Assembly (NCBI RefSeq): GCF_015209595.1
Contig: NZ_JADEYS010000001.1
Span: 186,001 to 250,000, forward strand
DNA: 64,000 nucleotides
Direction: 5' to 3'
From: Pontibacterium sinense
GTDB taxonomy: Bacteria; Pseudomonadota; Gammaproteobacteria; Pseudomonadales; Balneatricaceae
The notes beneath the pieces were generated by a model, which was given only the letters and a program-made list of their open reading frames with translations, was not told the DNA's origin and did no database searches. Positions 55,028 to 64,000 of this stretch are shown piece after piece; within the stretch, counting starts at the first letter, position 1, and each line of letters begins with the position of its first letter. Made by a program: the position numbers and the translations under genes.

Positions 55028-55629
55028 AAGCTGATGGTCTGAAAAATGCGTTTAAAGGCTTCGATGTAAATAATCTCGACTTTGCGACGGCAGGTAGTTG
55101 GCCTGTGGGCGCTAAGGTGATTACCTATTTGTTGGTTTTTGGTGCGATTTTGGCAGCCGGTTTGCACTTTTATGTGACCGATAAAACGAACCAGCTTGAT
55201 CGTGAAGTTCGTAAAGAAGTTGAGCTAAAACAGATCTACGAAACGAAGTCCTTTGAAGTGGCCAATCTTGATGCGTTGCGTAAGCAAATGGCTGATGTAG
55301 AAGGGCGATTTGCCGAGATGTTACGTCAGTTGCCAACGCAAAATGAAGTCCCCGGGCTGCTGGATGATATTACGCGTATCGGTCGTGAAAGTGGCTTGGA
55401 TATCGAGTTAATTGAGCTGCAGGACGAGAAAAAGAGTCAGTTTTATATTGAGCTGCCGATTAAGATTACTGTCGGTGGTACTTACCACCAGATGGGGCAG
55501 TTTGTGAGTGGTGTGGCGGCGATTCCACGTATCGTGACGTTACATGATTATAAAATTATTCCGGCGGAAAACGGTCGCTTACAGATGAATATCAGCGCCC
55601 GAACATACCGCTACGATGACACTCAGTAG
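55024..55629 (+). CDS. pilO: Type IV pilus inner-membrane alignment protein PilO
   Basis: This 201-residue bitopic protein has a helix at about 37-57, a coiled coil (QLDREVRKEVELKQIYETKS) and a periplasmic domain with LPTQNEVPGLLDDITRIGRE, the PilO signature. The end, LPIKITVGGTYHQMGQFVSG, is equally conserved. PilO forms heterodimers with PilN and contacts PilP. It overlaps pilN by 4 bp and precedes pilP by 11 bp, consistent with translational coupling. Confidence 0.95.
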   Translation: MKADGLKNAFKGFDVNNLDFATAGSWPVGAKVITYLLVFGAILAAGLHFYVTDKTNQLDREVRKEVELKQIYETKSFEVANLDALRKQMADVEGRFAEMLRQLPTQNEVPGLLDDITRIGRESGLDIELIELQDEKKSQFYIELPIKITVGGTYHQMGQFVSGVAAIPRIVTLHDYKIIPAENGRLQMNISARTYRYDDTQ

Positions 55630-55640
55630 GTGATTTAGGG

Positions 55641-56210
55641 ATGCTGTTACGAGTATCGTTGATTGCGGTTATCAGTATGTTTTCCTCGGGTTGTATGGTC
55701 TGGGTGGAAGATAAGAGCGATCTGGAACGCTTCGTCAATAAAACCCGTGCGAAACCCGCTGGAAAAATTGAGCCGCTGCCTGAGTACAAGCCTTACCAAA
55801 GTTTTGTATATGAAGGTGCGAGTCTGCGGGAGCCGTATGTGCCTTTGCAGCCAATGCAGGCTGTAGGTCAGTTGGCTGAAACTAAACGCGATATCAAAAA
55901 TGATCTGAAGCCGGATATGGTGCGTCCAAAGGAGTATCTCGAAGAGTTTTCTCTGGATGATCTGGTTATGGTGGGCACGATTACACGCCGGGGCAAGGAT
56001 AAGCTCTGGGCTCTAATCAAGGATGGAGAAAGGGCTGTGCATAGGGTGAGTGTTGGCGATCATATGGGACTGGACTACGGAGAAGTCATTGCCATTGATG
56101 AACGCAAGGTTGAGCTGGTTGAAATCGTGTCAAACGGTCGCGGTGGTTGGATGAAACGCCCGCGCGTTGTTGCTCTGGAAGAGCGCGGCACAGAAGCTAA
56201 GAAGAGATAA
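55641..56210 (+). CDS. pilP: Type IV pilus lipoprotein PilP
   Basis: This 189-residue protein has a lipoprotein signal peptide with lipobox SSGC at about 16-19, a disordered proline-rich part that binds PilN/PilO, and a beta-domain from about 105. The beta-domain has LDDLVMVGTITRRGKDKLWAL and HRVSVGDHMGLDYGEV, and contacts the N0 domain of PilQ. Length and features are typical. It is followed by pilQ after 11 bp. Confidence 0.94.
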   Translation: MLLRVSLIAVISMFSSGCMVWVEDKSDLERFVNKTRAKPAGKIEPLPEYKPYQSFVYEGASLREPYVPLQPMQAVGQLAETKRDIKNDLKPDMVRPKEYLEEFSLDDLVMVGTITRRGKDKLWALIKDGERAVHRVSVGDHMGLDYGEVIAIDERKVELVEIVSNGRGGWMKRPRVVALEERGTEAKKR

Positions 56211-56221
56211 AGGATCACTAA

Positions 56222-58330
56222 GTGGCTAGATTAAATCTTGGAAAACAGATGCTGAAACAGTCTTTCAGTCATTTGGCAGGTCTCTGTCTTGCGCTGCTGA
56301 TGCTCAGTGTGGCTTCGACAGCATCCGCTGAACTTTTGCTGAAAAAGGCCAATTTTGTGGCGTTACCGGGGAAAAAAGTCGAGTTGCGTTTTGACTTCGA
56401 TGCTCCGCCGCCATTACCTAAAAGTTATCAGATCGATCAGCCTTCACGGATTGTGATGGATCTTTGGGGTGTTACGAGTGATCTGACTGAGAAAAATCTC
56501 GCGGTGGCAACCGGTGTTGTCAAAGGCGTGAGCTTTGCTCAGGTTGAGGGGCGCTTACGTATCGTAACCAACTTGTTTGAGTCGGCTGGCTATCGCGCTT
56601 TTACGGATCAGAACAGCTTGTTTGTAGTGATCGGGGAGGGAGATGCCACGATTACCGAAAAGCGTAAGCCAACAAAGTTAGAGCAAGCCAAAGCTGCTGC
56701 CAACCCGGATGCAAAACCAGACCCTGAAACAACCCGTATCACCGGCATCGATTTTAAGCGAGTTGGCGAAGGTATGGGGCGCGTAGTGATTAGTCTGTCT
56801 GATGACAAAGCGGGTGTAGATATTCAGGAAGAGGGTAATAACGTTGTGGTGAATTTGCTGGGGGCGAGTTTGTCTCGAGCGCTTGAGCAACGTGTGGATG
56901 TACAGGATTTTGCGACGCCCGTTTTGTTTATAGATTCGATGGGCGCCGGCGAAAATACAACGGTACTGGTAAAGCCGGGTGCTGAACCTTATAACTATTT
57001 GGCGTATCAGACAGGAACCCAGCTTGTATTGGACTTTAAGCCGGTGACTGAGCAGGAAAATGAAGAGCGTCAGAAAGAGTTGTTCCCATACAGTGGTGAG
57101 CCTATCGACCTGAACTTCCAGGATGTAGAGCTGCGTTCAGTGTTGCAGATTATCGCTGAAGTCGCTGAGCTCAATCTGGTCGTCAGCGATGAAGTTGAAG
57201 GCAATATTACGTTGCGACTGAAAAATGTCCCTTGGGATCAGGCATTGGATATCGTATTGCGCACCGAAGGCTTAGATAAGCGAGTGCTGGGCAATGTTCT
57301 GTTGGTGGCAAAAGCAGAAGAGATCGCCAAACGCGAAGAGCAAGAGCTGGAAAATAGTAAAAAGATCGAAGAGTTAGCGCCTTTGCAGACTCAGTATATT
57401 CAGGTGGATTTTCGTAAGGCATCTGAAATGAGAACTCACCTTGAAGATGCCAAGCTGATTACACCGGAGCGTGGTTTTATCATGGCTGATGATGAAACCA
57501 ATGTGCTCATGGTGCGTGATACGGAGAAGGCACTACAGGAAATTCGAAAGACGCTGCGTAAATTTGATGTTGAAGTCCAGCAAGTACTGATTGAGGCTCG
57601 ATTGGTGACGGCGCGTTCTTCCATCACCAAGGATCTGGGTGTGAAGTGGGGCTTTGGGTATGAAGACATTGATAACGGTAAGGGCATAATACTCAACAAC
57701 TCTATCGGTGGTGTTGATTTCGCGAATCCCCCGACCACCGCAGGTTTGGCGGTTGATCTGGGCGCTACCGCTGCTAATCCAACCTCTTTCGCCATTGGTA
57801 TTAAGCCGGGAGCCAGCTCACTATTGGCGTTAGAGCTGTCTGCGTTGCAAAGTGATGGTCAGGCGGAAATTATCTCGCAGCCTAAAATTGTGACGATGAA
57901 CGGTAAAACGGCCAGCATTGAATCGGGCCGTGAGATCCCGTTTCAGACCGTTGAAGACGGCGAAGTTAAGATTGAATTTAAAGATGTTGTGCTGCGTCTT
58001 GAAGTGACGCCACGTATTAATCCGGGTGATCGTATTGCGATGGATCTTCTGATCAAGCAAGATTCCCTTGGAGATACAACATTTAACGGCCAGATCACCA
58101 TAGACAACAACGAACTGGTGACATCCGTTGTAGTACCGGATGGTCAGACAATCGTGCTAGGTGGTGTATTTCAGAACGAAACTTCGGAAACAATTAACAA
58201 AACACCTTTGCTAGGCGACCTTCCGGTACTTGGCAATCTTTTCAGGAACAAAGAGAATACAGGTGTGAAAACGGAACTCCTGATCTTTATTACGCCTAAA
58301 TTGATTCGAGAGTCCCTGAGCATTAACTAA
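56222..58330 (+). CDS. pilQ: Type IV pilus secretin PilQ
   Basis: The start is GTG with AAAGGA upstream. The 702-residue protein has a signal peptide (about 1-36, ending ASA), an N-terminal AMIN domain that binds peptidoglycan, and a second AMIN-like segment (about 150-265). An STN/N0 domain ([21 protein letters not shown]), an N1 domain and the secretin barrel follow, with [16 protein letters not shown] and [13 protein letters not shown]. It forms the outer-membrane pore for the pilus. Confidence 0.97.
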   Translation: MARLNLGKQMLKQSFSHLAGLCLALLMLSVASTASAELLLKKANFVALPGKKVELRFDFDAPPPLPKSYQIDQPSRIVMDLWGVTSDLTEKNLAVATGVVKGVSFAQVEGRLRIVTNLFESAGYRAFTDQNSLFVVIGEGDATITEKRKPTKLEQAKAAANPDAKPDPETTRITGIDFKRVGEGMGRVVISLSDDKAGVDIQEEGNNVVVNLLGASLSRALEQRVDVQDFATPVLFIDSMGAGENTTVLVKPGAEPYNYLAYQTGTQLVLDFKPVTEQENEERQKELFPYSGEPIDLNFQDVELRSVLQIIAEVAELNLVVSDEVEGNITLRLKNVPWDQALDIVLRTEGLDKRVLGNVLLVAKAEEIAKREEQELENSKKIEELAPLQTQYIQVDFRKASEMRTHLEDAKLITPERGFIMADDETNVLMVRDTEKALQEIRKTLRKFDVEVQQVLIEARLVTARSSITKDLGVKWGFGYEDIDNGKGIILNNSIGGVDFANPPTTAGLAVDLGATAANPTSFAIGIKPGASSLLALELSALQSDGQAEIISQPKIVTMNGKTASIESGREIPFQTVEDGEVKIEFKDVVLRLEVTPRINPGDRIAMDLLIKQDSLGDTTFNGQITIDNNELVTSVVVPDGQTIVLGGVFQNETSETINKTPLLGDLPVLGNLFRNKENTGVKTELLIFITPKLIRESLSIN

Positions 58331-58344
58331 CGGACTTACATGAA

Positions 58345-58854
58345 TTGAATATTTTTTTAGTAGGACCTATGGGCGCTGGTAAAAGCACCATAGGTCGTTT
58401 GCTTTCTCAGGAACTGAAACTTACCTATATCGATTCCGATCGTGAAATTGAAGATCGGGCCGGGGCTGATATTCCCTGGATCTTTGACGTAGAAGGTGAA
58501 GACGGTTTCCGGGATCGTGAAGAGGCGGTAATCCGCGAACTGTGCGAACGCAATGACATAGTACTGGCGACCGGCGGTGGAGCGATTCAGCGTGAGGCGA
58601 ACCGTACGTCTTTGCAGGCTTCTGGCTATGTGGTGTATTTATGTACCTCTGTCGAGCAGCAGTTGGAGCGAACAGCGCGGGATAAAAATCGTCCGTTACT
58701 TCAGACTGAAGATCCAGAGCAGGTATTGCGAGACTTGTTGGAGCGGCGTGATCCGCTCTATCGTGACGCTTGCGACCTGCTTGTACGTACGGATAAGCGT
58801 CACCCGCGGTCTGTTGTGACCGAAATAATCCGCAATTACCAGCAGCGCATCTAA
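58345..58854 (+). CDS. aroK: Shikimate kinase I
   Basis: AroK phosphorylates shikimate at O3. The 169-residue protein has the P-loop GPMGAGKS at 7-14, the shikimate-binding [11 protein letters not shown] and the [11 protein letters not shown] loop. The only in-frame start compatible with the family is TTG at 58345 ([10 protein letters not shown]). An ATG at 58340 opens a two-codon frame, ATG AAT TGA, whose stop overlaps the TTG. The ribosome site is weak. It is encoded 14 bp after pilQ and shares the pil-aro operon layout of gammaproteobacteria. Confidence 0.93.
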   Translation: MNIFLVGPMGAGKSTIGRLLSQELKLTYIDSDREIEDRAGADIPWIFDVEGEDGFRDREEAVIRELCERNDIVLATGGGAIQREANRTSLQASGYVVYLCTSVEQQLERTARDKNRPLLQTEDPEQVLRDLLERRDPLYRDACDLLVRTDKRHPRSVVTEIIRNYQQRI

Positions 58855-58886
58855 CGCTGTCGCATCTATTTGAGCCAAACCCAATT

Positions 58887-59999
58887 ATGAGCAATGCAAT
58901 GAAAACACTGAATGTTGACCTAGGTGAACGTAGCTATCCGATCTATATTGGTGAGGGCCTACTGGATCAGGGGCTAATGTGTCAGCACATTCGTGGTAAA
59001 CAAGTCTTAATTGTTACTAACGAAACGGTGGCGCCGCTTTATCTGGCGCGATTGCAGGCGAGTCTGGGTGAACACTATCAGGTCGATACTGTTGTACTGC
59101 CCGATGGTGAGCAATATAAAGACCTGACGCAAATTAATACCATCTTTGATCGCTTACTTGAGTGTCGTCACAACCGCACGACCACGTTGGTTGCGCTGGG
59201 TGGTGGTGTTATTGGTGATATGACAGGTTTTGCTGCGGCCTGTTACCAGCGTGGTGTGGATTTTGTTCAGGTACCGACAACGGTGTTATCGCAGGTTGAT
59301 TCATCTGTGGGTGGTAAAACCGGTGTCAATCATCCGCAAGGTAAGAACATGATTGGTGCATTCCATCAGCCACAGTGTGTCGTGATCGATACCCAGGTAC
59401 TTAATACGCTGCCTGAACGTGAGCTGGCTGCTGGACTGGCTGAAGTGATCAAGTACGGTCTGATCTACGATGCGGAATTTCTGGATTGGCTAGAAGAGAA
59501 CATGGACGCGCTCAATGCGCGTGAACCTGAGGCAATGATCCAGGCGATCTATCGTTCCTGCGAAGTAAAAGCAGAGGTTGTTGCTCAGGACGAAAAAGAA
59601 TCCGGTATTCGCGCATTGCTCAATCTTGGACATACATTTGGTCATGCCATCGAAGCGCATCAGGGCTACGGTCAATGGTTGCACGGAGAGGCCGTGGGTG
59701 CAGGTACTATGATGGCCGTAGATCTGTCTCAGCGTTTGGGCTGGATCAGTGCTGACGATGTTGTACGAGCCCGCAAAATTTTATTGGCAGCAAAGTTACC
59801 GGTTATTGCCCCTGACAATATGACGGCAAATGACTTTATGGATCTGATGGCTGTGGATAAAAAAGTGATCGACGGTCAATTACGACTGGTATTGCTCAAA
59901 CAGCTGGGTGAGGCGGTTGTGACTGCGGATTTCCCTGCTGCGATGTTAGAGCAAACACTGGCGGCCGGAGATCAGCTGGGACAAATAACCAGCGCGTGA
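58887..59999 (+). CDS. aroB: 3-dehydroquinate synthase
   Basis: AroB makes 3-dehydroquinate from DAHP. The 370-residue protein contains [16 protein letters not shown], the NAD-binding [19 protein letters not shown] and [18 protein letters not shown]. The zinc ligands are in LAEVIKYG, the GHTFGHAIE histidines and LHGEAV. The start may be the ATG at 58887 or the one at 58899, which gives [14 protein letters not shown]. It lies between aroK and the DamX-like gene. Confidence 0.97.
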   Translation: MSNAMKTLNVDLGERSYPIYIGEGLLDQGLMCQHIRGKQVLIVTNETVAPLYLARLQASLGEHYQVDTVVLPDGEQYKDLTQINTIFDRLLECRHNRTTTLVALGGGVIGDMTGFAAACYQRGVDFVQVPTTVLSQVDSSVGGKTGVNHPQGKNMIGAFHQPQCVVIDTQVLNTLPERELAAGLAEVIKYGLIYDAEFLDWLEENMDALNAREPEAMIQAIYRSCEVKAEVVAQDEKESGIRALLNLGHTFGHAIEAHQGYGQWLHGEAVGAGTMMAVDLSQRLGWISADDVVRARKILLAAKLPVIAPDNMTANDFMDLMAVDKKVIDGQLRLVLLKQLGEAVVTADFPAAMLEQTLAAGDQLGQITSA

Positions 60000-60009
60000 G
60001 GATCAATCT

Positions 60010-61926
60010 GTGAGTGGCGGATCTACAGCTATCAATGCTTCCCAAACCAGTGGTTACTTTGAGCCGGAATCCCGGCTGCAACTGGTTGATAAGGTTCGTC
60101 ACCTGATCCGCTTTTCTGATTTTTTACTTGTGCTGACCGGCGAGGTTGGGGCAGGGAAATCGACTCTTTTACAGCAAATTTCTCCATCATCTGTCGACAG
60201 TAGTGTGCACGCGTGTCTTGTTTGTGCAACGTCTGGGTTGTCTGTTGGGGCGCTACTTGATGGTTTGCTGACTCAGTTACCTAGCCATGTAAACTTTCCA
60301 GATACCGATCAGGGGCGTCTTGAGGCGCTCAATGAGCAGGTCAAAGTGACGCGGGCGCAGGGGCAACGTCTACTGCTGATGGTCGATGATGCGGATCTGC
60401 TGTCAGATGATGCGTTGGCATTGCTGATCAATCTGCAAATTTCACATGAAAATAATGATGGTACGGCCCCGCAATTGCTCTTATTGGGTAAGCCGGATCT
60501 GGCCGACCGGTTAGAGCGTGAAAGTTGGCTGGAAGCGCTTGCCGGTCGCGTGCATCATTTGCCATTGGCGCCGTTTAGCGATGCCGAGATGCAGGACTTT
60601 ATTCGGCAAACGATGCCAGCTGGGCATGCGATGACTGAGAAACAGCTCAAGGCGATGTCTGCGGCTTCAGGTGGATTTCCCGGACGGCTCGGTGATGCGC
60701 AGGTCAAACCGCAGAAAACAGTACCATCCGTTACGACTGAGCCTGTTCCAACGGGGCGAAAAGCATTCCCTTTGCCTCCCTTGCATATGGCGGGGATTGC
60801 TCTGCTGCTGGTGGTCATAACCGCTGTAGCTGCATGGACTTTCACACCTGAGAATGAACCCGTGGTGACGGTGGATAGCGGAGATGGCCGTGTGAAGGTG
60901 CCTCTGAGCCTGTCCGTTCCGGGGAAGGCCAACACTGAGGTGGAGACTGAAACGCTGACTGCGCTTAAAAGCCGCCTGGCAGCGCAGGAGGGAAGGCTGA
61001 AGACAGAACGCACGGTAGAGCCCGCTATGGTGGCTAAAGAGCGTGAATCTATCACGTTGACCCCTAGGGTGTCTGAAACTGCTGTGCCTGAAGTGACGTC
61101 CGGAGTTAAGACGCATCGTGAGCATTTGGCGGCTCTAGGGGCTTCTAACAAGGCTGATTCCCCAGAGGAGAAGATAGGGAAAAAAGCGTTAAAGCCGGTT
61201 GTGAGCACTAAGCCTGTTCAAGCTGAAGTGACTGATGCTGCTGTCGATAAACAGAACGTAACTATCAGTCAGAAGGATCCCGAAGTTGTCGCGCCTGTCA
61301 TTCCTACTCCTATCGTACCTATTCCCCCTGTTGTTGCTACGCAGCCAGAGGTTAGCCTCCCGGAAAGCAAAAAGCAGCCGAGCGCGGTGTCTGAAGAGAA
61401 ACCAAAATCAGCCAGCCTTGCAGATGTCGGCGAAGCAATCAAACAGCCTGTTGTAAAGCAGGTAGTGCCTCTACAACCGGCCAACAAGTCAGCGGATAAG
61501 CCTTTGGTTGTTGAACGATCGGCGCCAGTATCAAAAGAGGCGACTCCAACCGTAAGTGTGCCGGAAACGATTACCCGTAAACCTGTGGTGGCGGTTAAAA
61601 AAGACAAGGTGCCGCGGACTGCGCGTATTCTGGCGGATGAAAAGGTATTGCTTGCATTGCCTGCTGCTAATTACACCTTGCAGTTGTTGGGTGCGCGTGA
61701 AAAAGAGAGCATCGAGAGATTTTTGCAGGCTTACAGTCAGTTGGAGGGTGTGAGATCATTTGCAACCTTGTTTAAAGGTAAACCTTGGTATGTGGTTGTT
61801 TATGGCTCGTTTTCAGACCGGAAACAGGCTGTTGCTGGGATAAAAACACTGCCAGAGCGGTTGAAAAAGCAACGTCCATGGGCGCGTAGTATGAAGGGAA
61901 TTCATAGCGATATAAATAAAAGATAA
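60010..61926 (+). CDS. damX: DamX-like AAA and SPOR-domain cell-division protein
   Basis: The start is GTG. The 638-residue protein has an ExeA-like ATPase domain (about 15-225) with Walker A GEVGAGKST at 44-52 and Walker B LLMVDDADLL. A membrane helix lies at about 258-278, then a long proline-, lysine- and valine-rich periplasmic linker and a SPOR domain from about 553 (NYTLQLLGAREKESIERFL, GKPWYVVVYGSF). DamX binds septal peptidoglycan and aids division. E. coli DamX also follows aroB. It is larger than the E. coli form, because the N-terminal ATPase is well preserved. Confidence 0.9.
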   Translation: MSGGSTAINASQTSGYFEPESRLQLVDKVRHLIRFSDFLLVLTGEVGAGKSTLLQQISPSSVDSSVHACLVCATSGLSVGALLDGLLTQLPSHVNFPDTDQGRLEALNEQVKVTRAQGQRLLLMVDDADLLSDDALALLINLQISHENNDGTAPQLLLLGKPDLADRLERESWLEALAGRVHHLPLAPFSDAEMQDFIRQTMPAGHAMTEKQLKAMSAASGGFPGRLGDAQVKPQKTVPSVTTEPVPTGRKAFPLPPLHMAGIALLLVVITAVAAWTFTPENEPVVTVDSGDGRVKVPLSLSVPGKANTEVETETLTALKSRLAAQEGRLKTERTVEPAMVAKERESITLTPRVSETAVPEVTSGVKTHREHLAALGASNKADSPEEKIGKKALKPVVSTKPVQAEVTDAAVDKQNVTISQKDPEVVAPVIPTPIVPIPPVVATQPEVSLPESKKQPSAVSEEKPKSASLADVGEAIKQPVVKQVVPLQPANKSADKPLVVERSAPVSKEATPTVSVPETITRKPVVAVKKDKVPRTARILADEKVLLALPAANYTLQLLGAREKESIERFLQAYSQLEGVRSFATLFKGKPWYVVVYGSFSDRKQAVAGIKTLPERLKKQRPWARSMKGIHSDINKR

Positions 61927-62004
61927 TCTTTTATAAACAACAGGTTATCCATTTTTTAGGGGGGATTTGGTGGTCTCTCCGGCGCCTCTCTGCTTGTCTA
62001 AAAT

Positions 62005-62033
62005 TTGTTCTTCCCCGCCTTCGTGTGTAAAAT
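62005..62033 (+). promoter_or_regulatory. Probable promoter of gltB
   Basis: TTGTTC (62005-62010) and TAAAAT (62028-62033) are 17 bp apart, about 90 bp upstream of the gltB start. The -10 is good and the -35 fair. No terminator was found between the DamX-like gene and gltB, so read-through is also possible. Confidence 0.5.
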
Positions 62034-62124
62034 AGCCGTCCCTTTTTGTCTGCACTGCGCAACTGCAGCATGAGGGCGGATTAAATAACGTCTTGATTAT
62101 AAAGAATTTTTTGAGTGAGGGCTT

Positions 62125-64000
62125 ATGAGCAAGGGTCTTTATCGCCCCGGCGAGTTCAAGGATAACTGTGGCTTTGGCCTGATGGCACACATGCAGGGTC
62201 AGCCTAGTCACGATCTGCTGGAAAAAGCGATTGAAGCACTGGCATGCATGACTCACCGTGGCGGTATCGCAGCTGACGGTAAGACAGGTGATGGTTGTGG
62301 CCTGTTGATGCAGAAGCCGGATAGCTTCCTTCGTACCGTGGCACAAGAAGAGCTGAATGCTGAGCTGGGTGAGCAGTACGCTATTGGCATGGTATTTCTT
62401 CCACGTGACGCCGCTTCCGCTCAGACAGCTCGCGATGCAGTCAATGCAGCGCTAGAAGCTGAAGGTCTGGGTGTAACTGGTTGGCGTGTTGTTCCAACCG
62501 ATGATAGTTGTCTGGGACCGATCGCTAAGGATACCTTGCCTCTGATCGAGCAGGTCTTTATCGCAGATGGCGGCAAAACCGCACGCGAATTTGCAATCAG
62601 TCTGTACGTATCTCGTCGCAAGACTGAGATCGCAATGTCTACAGAAGAAGATTTCTACATTGCGAGTCTGTCCGACAAAGTTATTTCCTATAAAGGTCTG
62701 ACGATGCCGGTTGACCTGCCTGTGTTCTTTAAAGATCTGGCAGATCCTCGTCTGGAAACAGCGGTGTGTACATACCACCAGCGTTTCTCTACAAACACGG
62801 CCCCACGCTGGCCGCTGGCGCAGCCATTCCGCTTCCTGGCCCACAACGGTGAAATCAATACCGTTGACGGTAACCGCAATTGGGCGAAGGCGCGTGCCAA
62901 AAAGTTCAAGACCGATTTGCTGCCTAATCTCGATGAGCTGCAGCCAATTGTAAACACCACCGGTTCTGACTCCTCTTCCATGGATAACATGTTGGAGTTC
63001 CTGTTGGTTGGTGGTGTGGATATCTACCGTGCTGTGCGCATGATCGTTCCGCCAGCTTGGCAGAATGTAGATACCATGGATTCCGAGCTGCGTGCTTTCT
63101 ACGACTATAACTCCATGCATATGGAACCGTGGGATGGCCCTGCGGGTATGGTAATGACTGATGGTCGTTACGCCGTATGTATGCTGGATCGAAACGGTCT
63201 GCGTCCTTCCCGTTGGGTGATGACTAAGCAGGGTTATATCTGTACCGCATCTGAAATCGGTGTGTTCTCCTACGAGCCTGAAGATATTGTGGCTCAGGGC
63301 CGTGTTGGACCGGGACAGATTCTGGCAATCGACACCGCTAAAGGTGAAGTGCTGCATACCGAAGACGTAGACAATCGCCTGAAAAAGGCGCAGCCGTATA
63401 AAAAATGGCTGAAAGAGAATGCGCTGCGTCTGGAACAGACCATGAACCTGACCGAAGAGTCGCGCTCCTTCCGTGAAATGTCTGCGGATGAAGTGAAGAC
63501 TCACATGAAAATGTTCCAGGTAACATTTGAGGAACGTGATCAGGTCCTGCGTCCACTGGGTGAAACCGGTATGGAAGCCGTGGGCTCCATGGGTGACGAC
63601 AAGCCAATGGCTGTGTTGTCCAGCCGTGTCCGCTCTGTTTATGACTACTTCCGTCAGCAGTTTGCGCAGGTTACCAACCCGCCAATCGATCCGCTGCGTG
63701 AAGCGATTGTTATGTCTCTGGAAACCTGTGTTGGTGCCGAGCGTAATATCTTTGAAGAAACACCAGAGCATGCACGCCGTGTCATTCTGACTACGCCGGT
63801 GCTATCTGCGAGCAAATTCCGTCGCCTGCGTGATAACGAGATCGAGGGTTTTGAAGTTGAGATCATTGATCTGAACTACAACCCGGATGAAATCTCTCTG
63901 GAGCAGGCGATTGTTGCCATTGCGGATAAGGCTGAAGAAGCTGTCCGTAACAGCAAAGTTATTCTGGTGTTGTCCGATGCCGCGATTGCCCGTAACTGCC
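62125..64000 (+). CDS. gltB: Glutamate synthase large subunit, N-terminal part (runs off the window)
   Basis: The gene starts at ATG 62125 and stays open for 625 codons to the right edge. Residue 15 is the cysteine in [10 protein letters not shown]; after removal of a 14-residue propeptide it becomes the N-terminal nucleophile of the glutamine amidotransferase domain. [24 protein letters not shown]-type sequence [25 protein letters not shown] and [10 protein letters not shown] are standard for class II amidotransferases. The central domain begins before the edge. With GltD it makes two glutamates from glutamine and 2-oxoglutarate. Its location after damX agrees with Pseudomonas. Confidence 0.97.
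   Translation, partial: MSKGLYRPGEFKDNCGFGLMAHMQGQPSHDLLEKAIEALACMTHRGGIAADGKTGDGCGLLMQKPDSFLRTVAQEELNAELGEQYAIGMVFLPRDAASAQTARDAVNAALEAEGLGVTGWRVVPTDDSCLGPIAKDTLPLIEQVFIADGGKTAREFAISLYVSRRKTEIAMSTEEDFYIASLSDKVISYKGLTMPVDLPVFFKDLADPRLETAVCTYHQRFSTNTAPRWPLAQPFRFLAHNGEINTVDGNRNWAKARAKKFKTDLLPNLDELQPIVNTTGSDSSSMDNMLEFLLVGGVDIYRAVRMIVPPAWQNVDTMDSELRAFYDYNSMHMEPWDGPAGMVMTDGRYAVCMLDRNGLRPSRWVMTKQGYICTASEIGVFSYEPEDIVAQGRVGPGQILAIDTAKGEVLHTEDVDNRLKKAQPYKKWLKENALRLEQTMNLTEESRSFREMSADEVKTHMKMFQVTFEERDQVLRPLGETGMEAVGSMGDDKPMAVLSSRVRSVYDYFRQQFAQVTNPPIDPLREAIVMSLETCVGAERNIFEETPEHARRVILTTPVLSASKFRRLRDNEIEGFEVEIIDLNYNPDEISLEQAIVAIADKAEEAVRNSKVILVLSDAAIARNC

Noticed and set aside
62452-63771. Minus-strand open frame (439 codons) opposite gltB
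   Set aside because: It is antisense to well-conserved gltB motifs; no domain is recognisable and no ribosome site stands out.
1-64000. CRISPR arrays, insertion sequences, prophage genes, rRNA or tRNA genes
   Set aside because: No regularly spaced repeats, transposase or integrase-like frames, or cloverleaf tRNA sequences were found on reading both strands; gaps between genes are mostly short.

Overview
The window is a 64 kb chromosomal stretch from a gammaproteobacterium. Gene content and order point to a marine Oceanospirillaceae-like relative of Pseudomonas. Two blocks follow the order I recall from P. aeruginosa: pilU / pyrC' / pyrB / pyrR / ruvX / algH / tonB3 / gshB at the left, and hslU / hslV / ftsN-like / argS / priA / rpmE / nuclease / malic enzyme / mrcA / pilMNOPQ / aroK / aroB / damX-like / gltB at the right. 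The genus cannot be settled from the sequence alone. I see no rRNA, tRNA, CRISPR array, insertion sequence or prophage.

Layout. 1-217: end of pilU. 286-7273: an accessory minus-strand cassette between pilU and the pyrimidine genes. It holds a hybrid sensor kinase with a periplasmic NMT1/THI5-like domain, a small cyclic-nucleotide-binding protein, an OmpR-family response regulator, a 589-residue BapA-prefix secreted protein and a LapB-type type I secretion ATPase. Both effector genes are preceded by the same 25-bp box (TGTCAG repeated at 10 bp), and a 135-bp foldable inverted-repeat element lies between them. 7447-14125: pyrC', pyrB, pyrR, ruvX, algH, a TonB-like gene, gshB and rsmE. 14153-16279: a Cache-HAMP-degenerate GGDEF-EAL protein. 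16402-23337: metK diverging from tkt-epd-pgk-fba, the central carbon block. 23398-29984: a truncated pilin remnant, a CSS-EAL phosphodiesterase, a sirtuin with an unknown partner gene, malate synthase G and a thioesterase.

30122-36890: a lipase-like hydrolase, serA, ppnP, a LysR/MFS divergent pair, an FAH-family enzyme, hemJ and an orphan FliG-C-like protein. 36903-43379: ubiJ, ubiE, a DUF971 gene, hslU, hslV, an FtsN-like SPOR protein and argS. 43573-50526: a chemoreceptor, priA, rpmE, a secreted nuclease and malic enzyme. 50665-64000: mrcA, diverging from the type IV pilus assembly operon pilMNOPQ, then aroK, aroB, a DamX-like protein and the start of gltB.

How the genes work together. Most of the window is housekeeping: pyrimidine, glutathione, SAM, ubiquinone, aromatic, serine and glutamate synthesis, sugar metabolism, protein quality control, peptidoglycan synthesis and pilus biogenesis. 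Surface behaviour recurs as a theme: type IV pili, a TonB3-like protein, two EAL proteins, a chemoreceptor and the type I secretion cassette. The parts most worth following up are the regulated secretion cassette with its paired boxes, the orphan FliG-like gene, the unknown gene paired with the sirtuin, and a complete terminator lying inside the signal-peptide codons of the nuclease gene behind rpmE.
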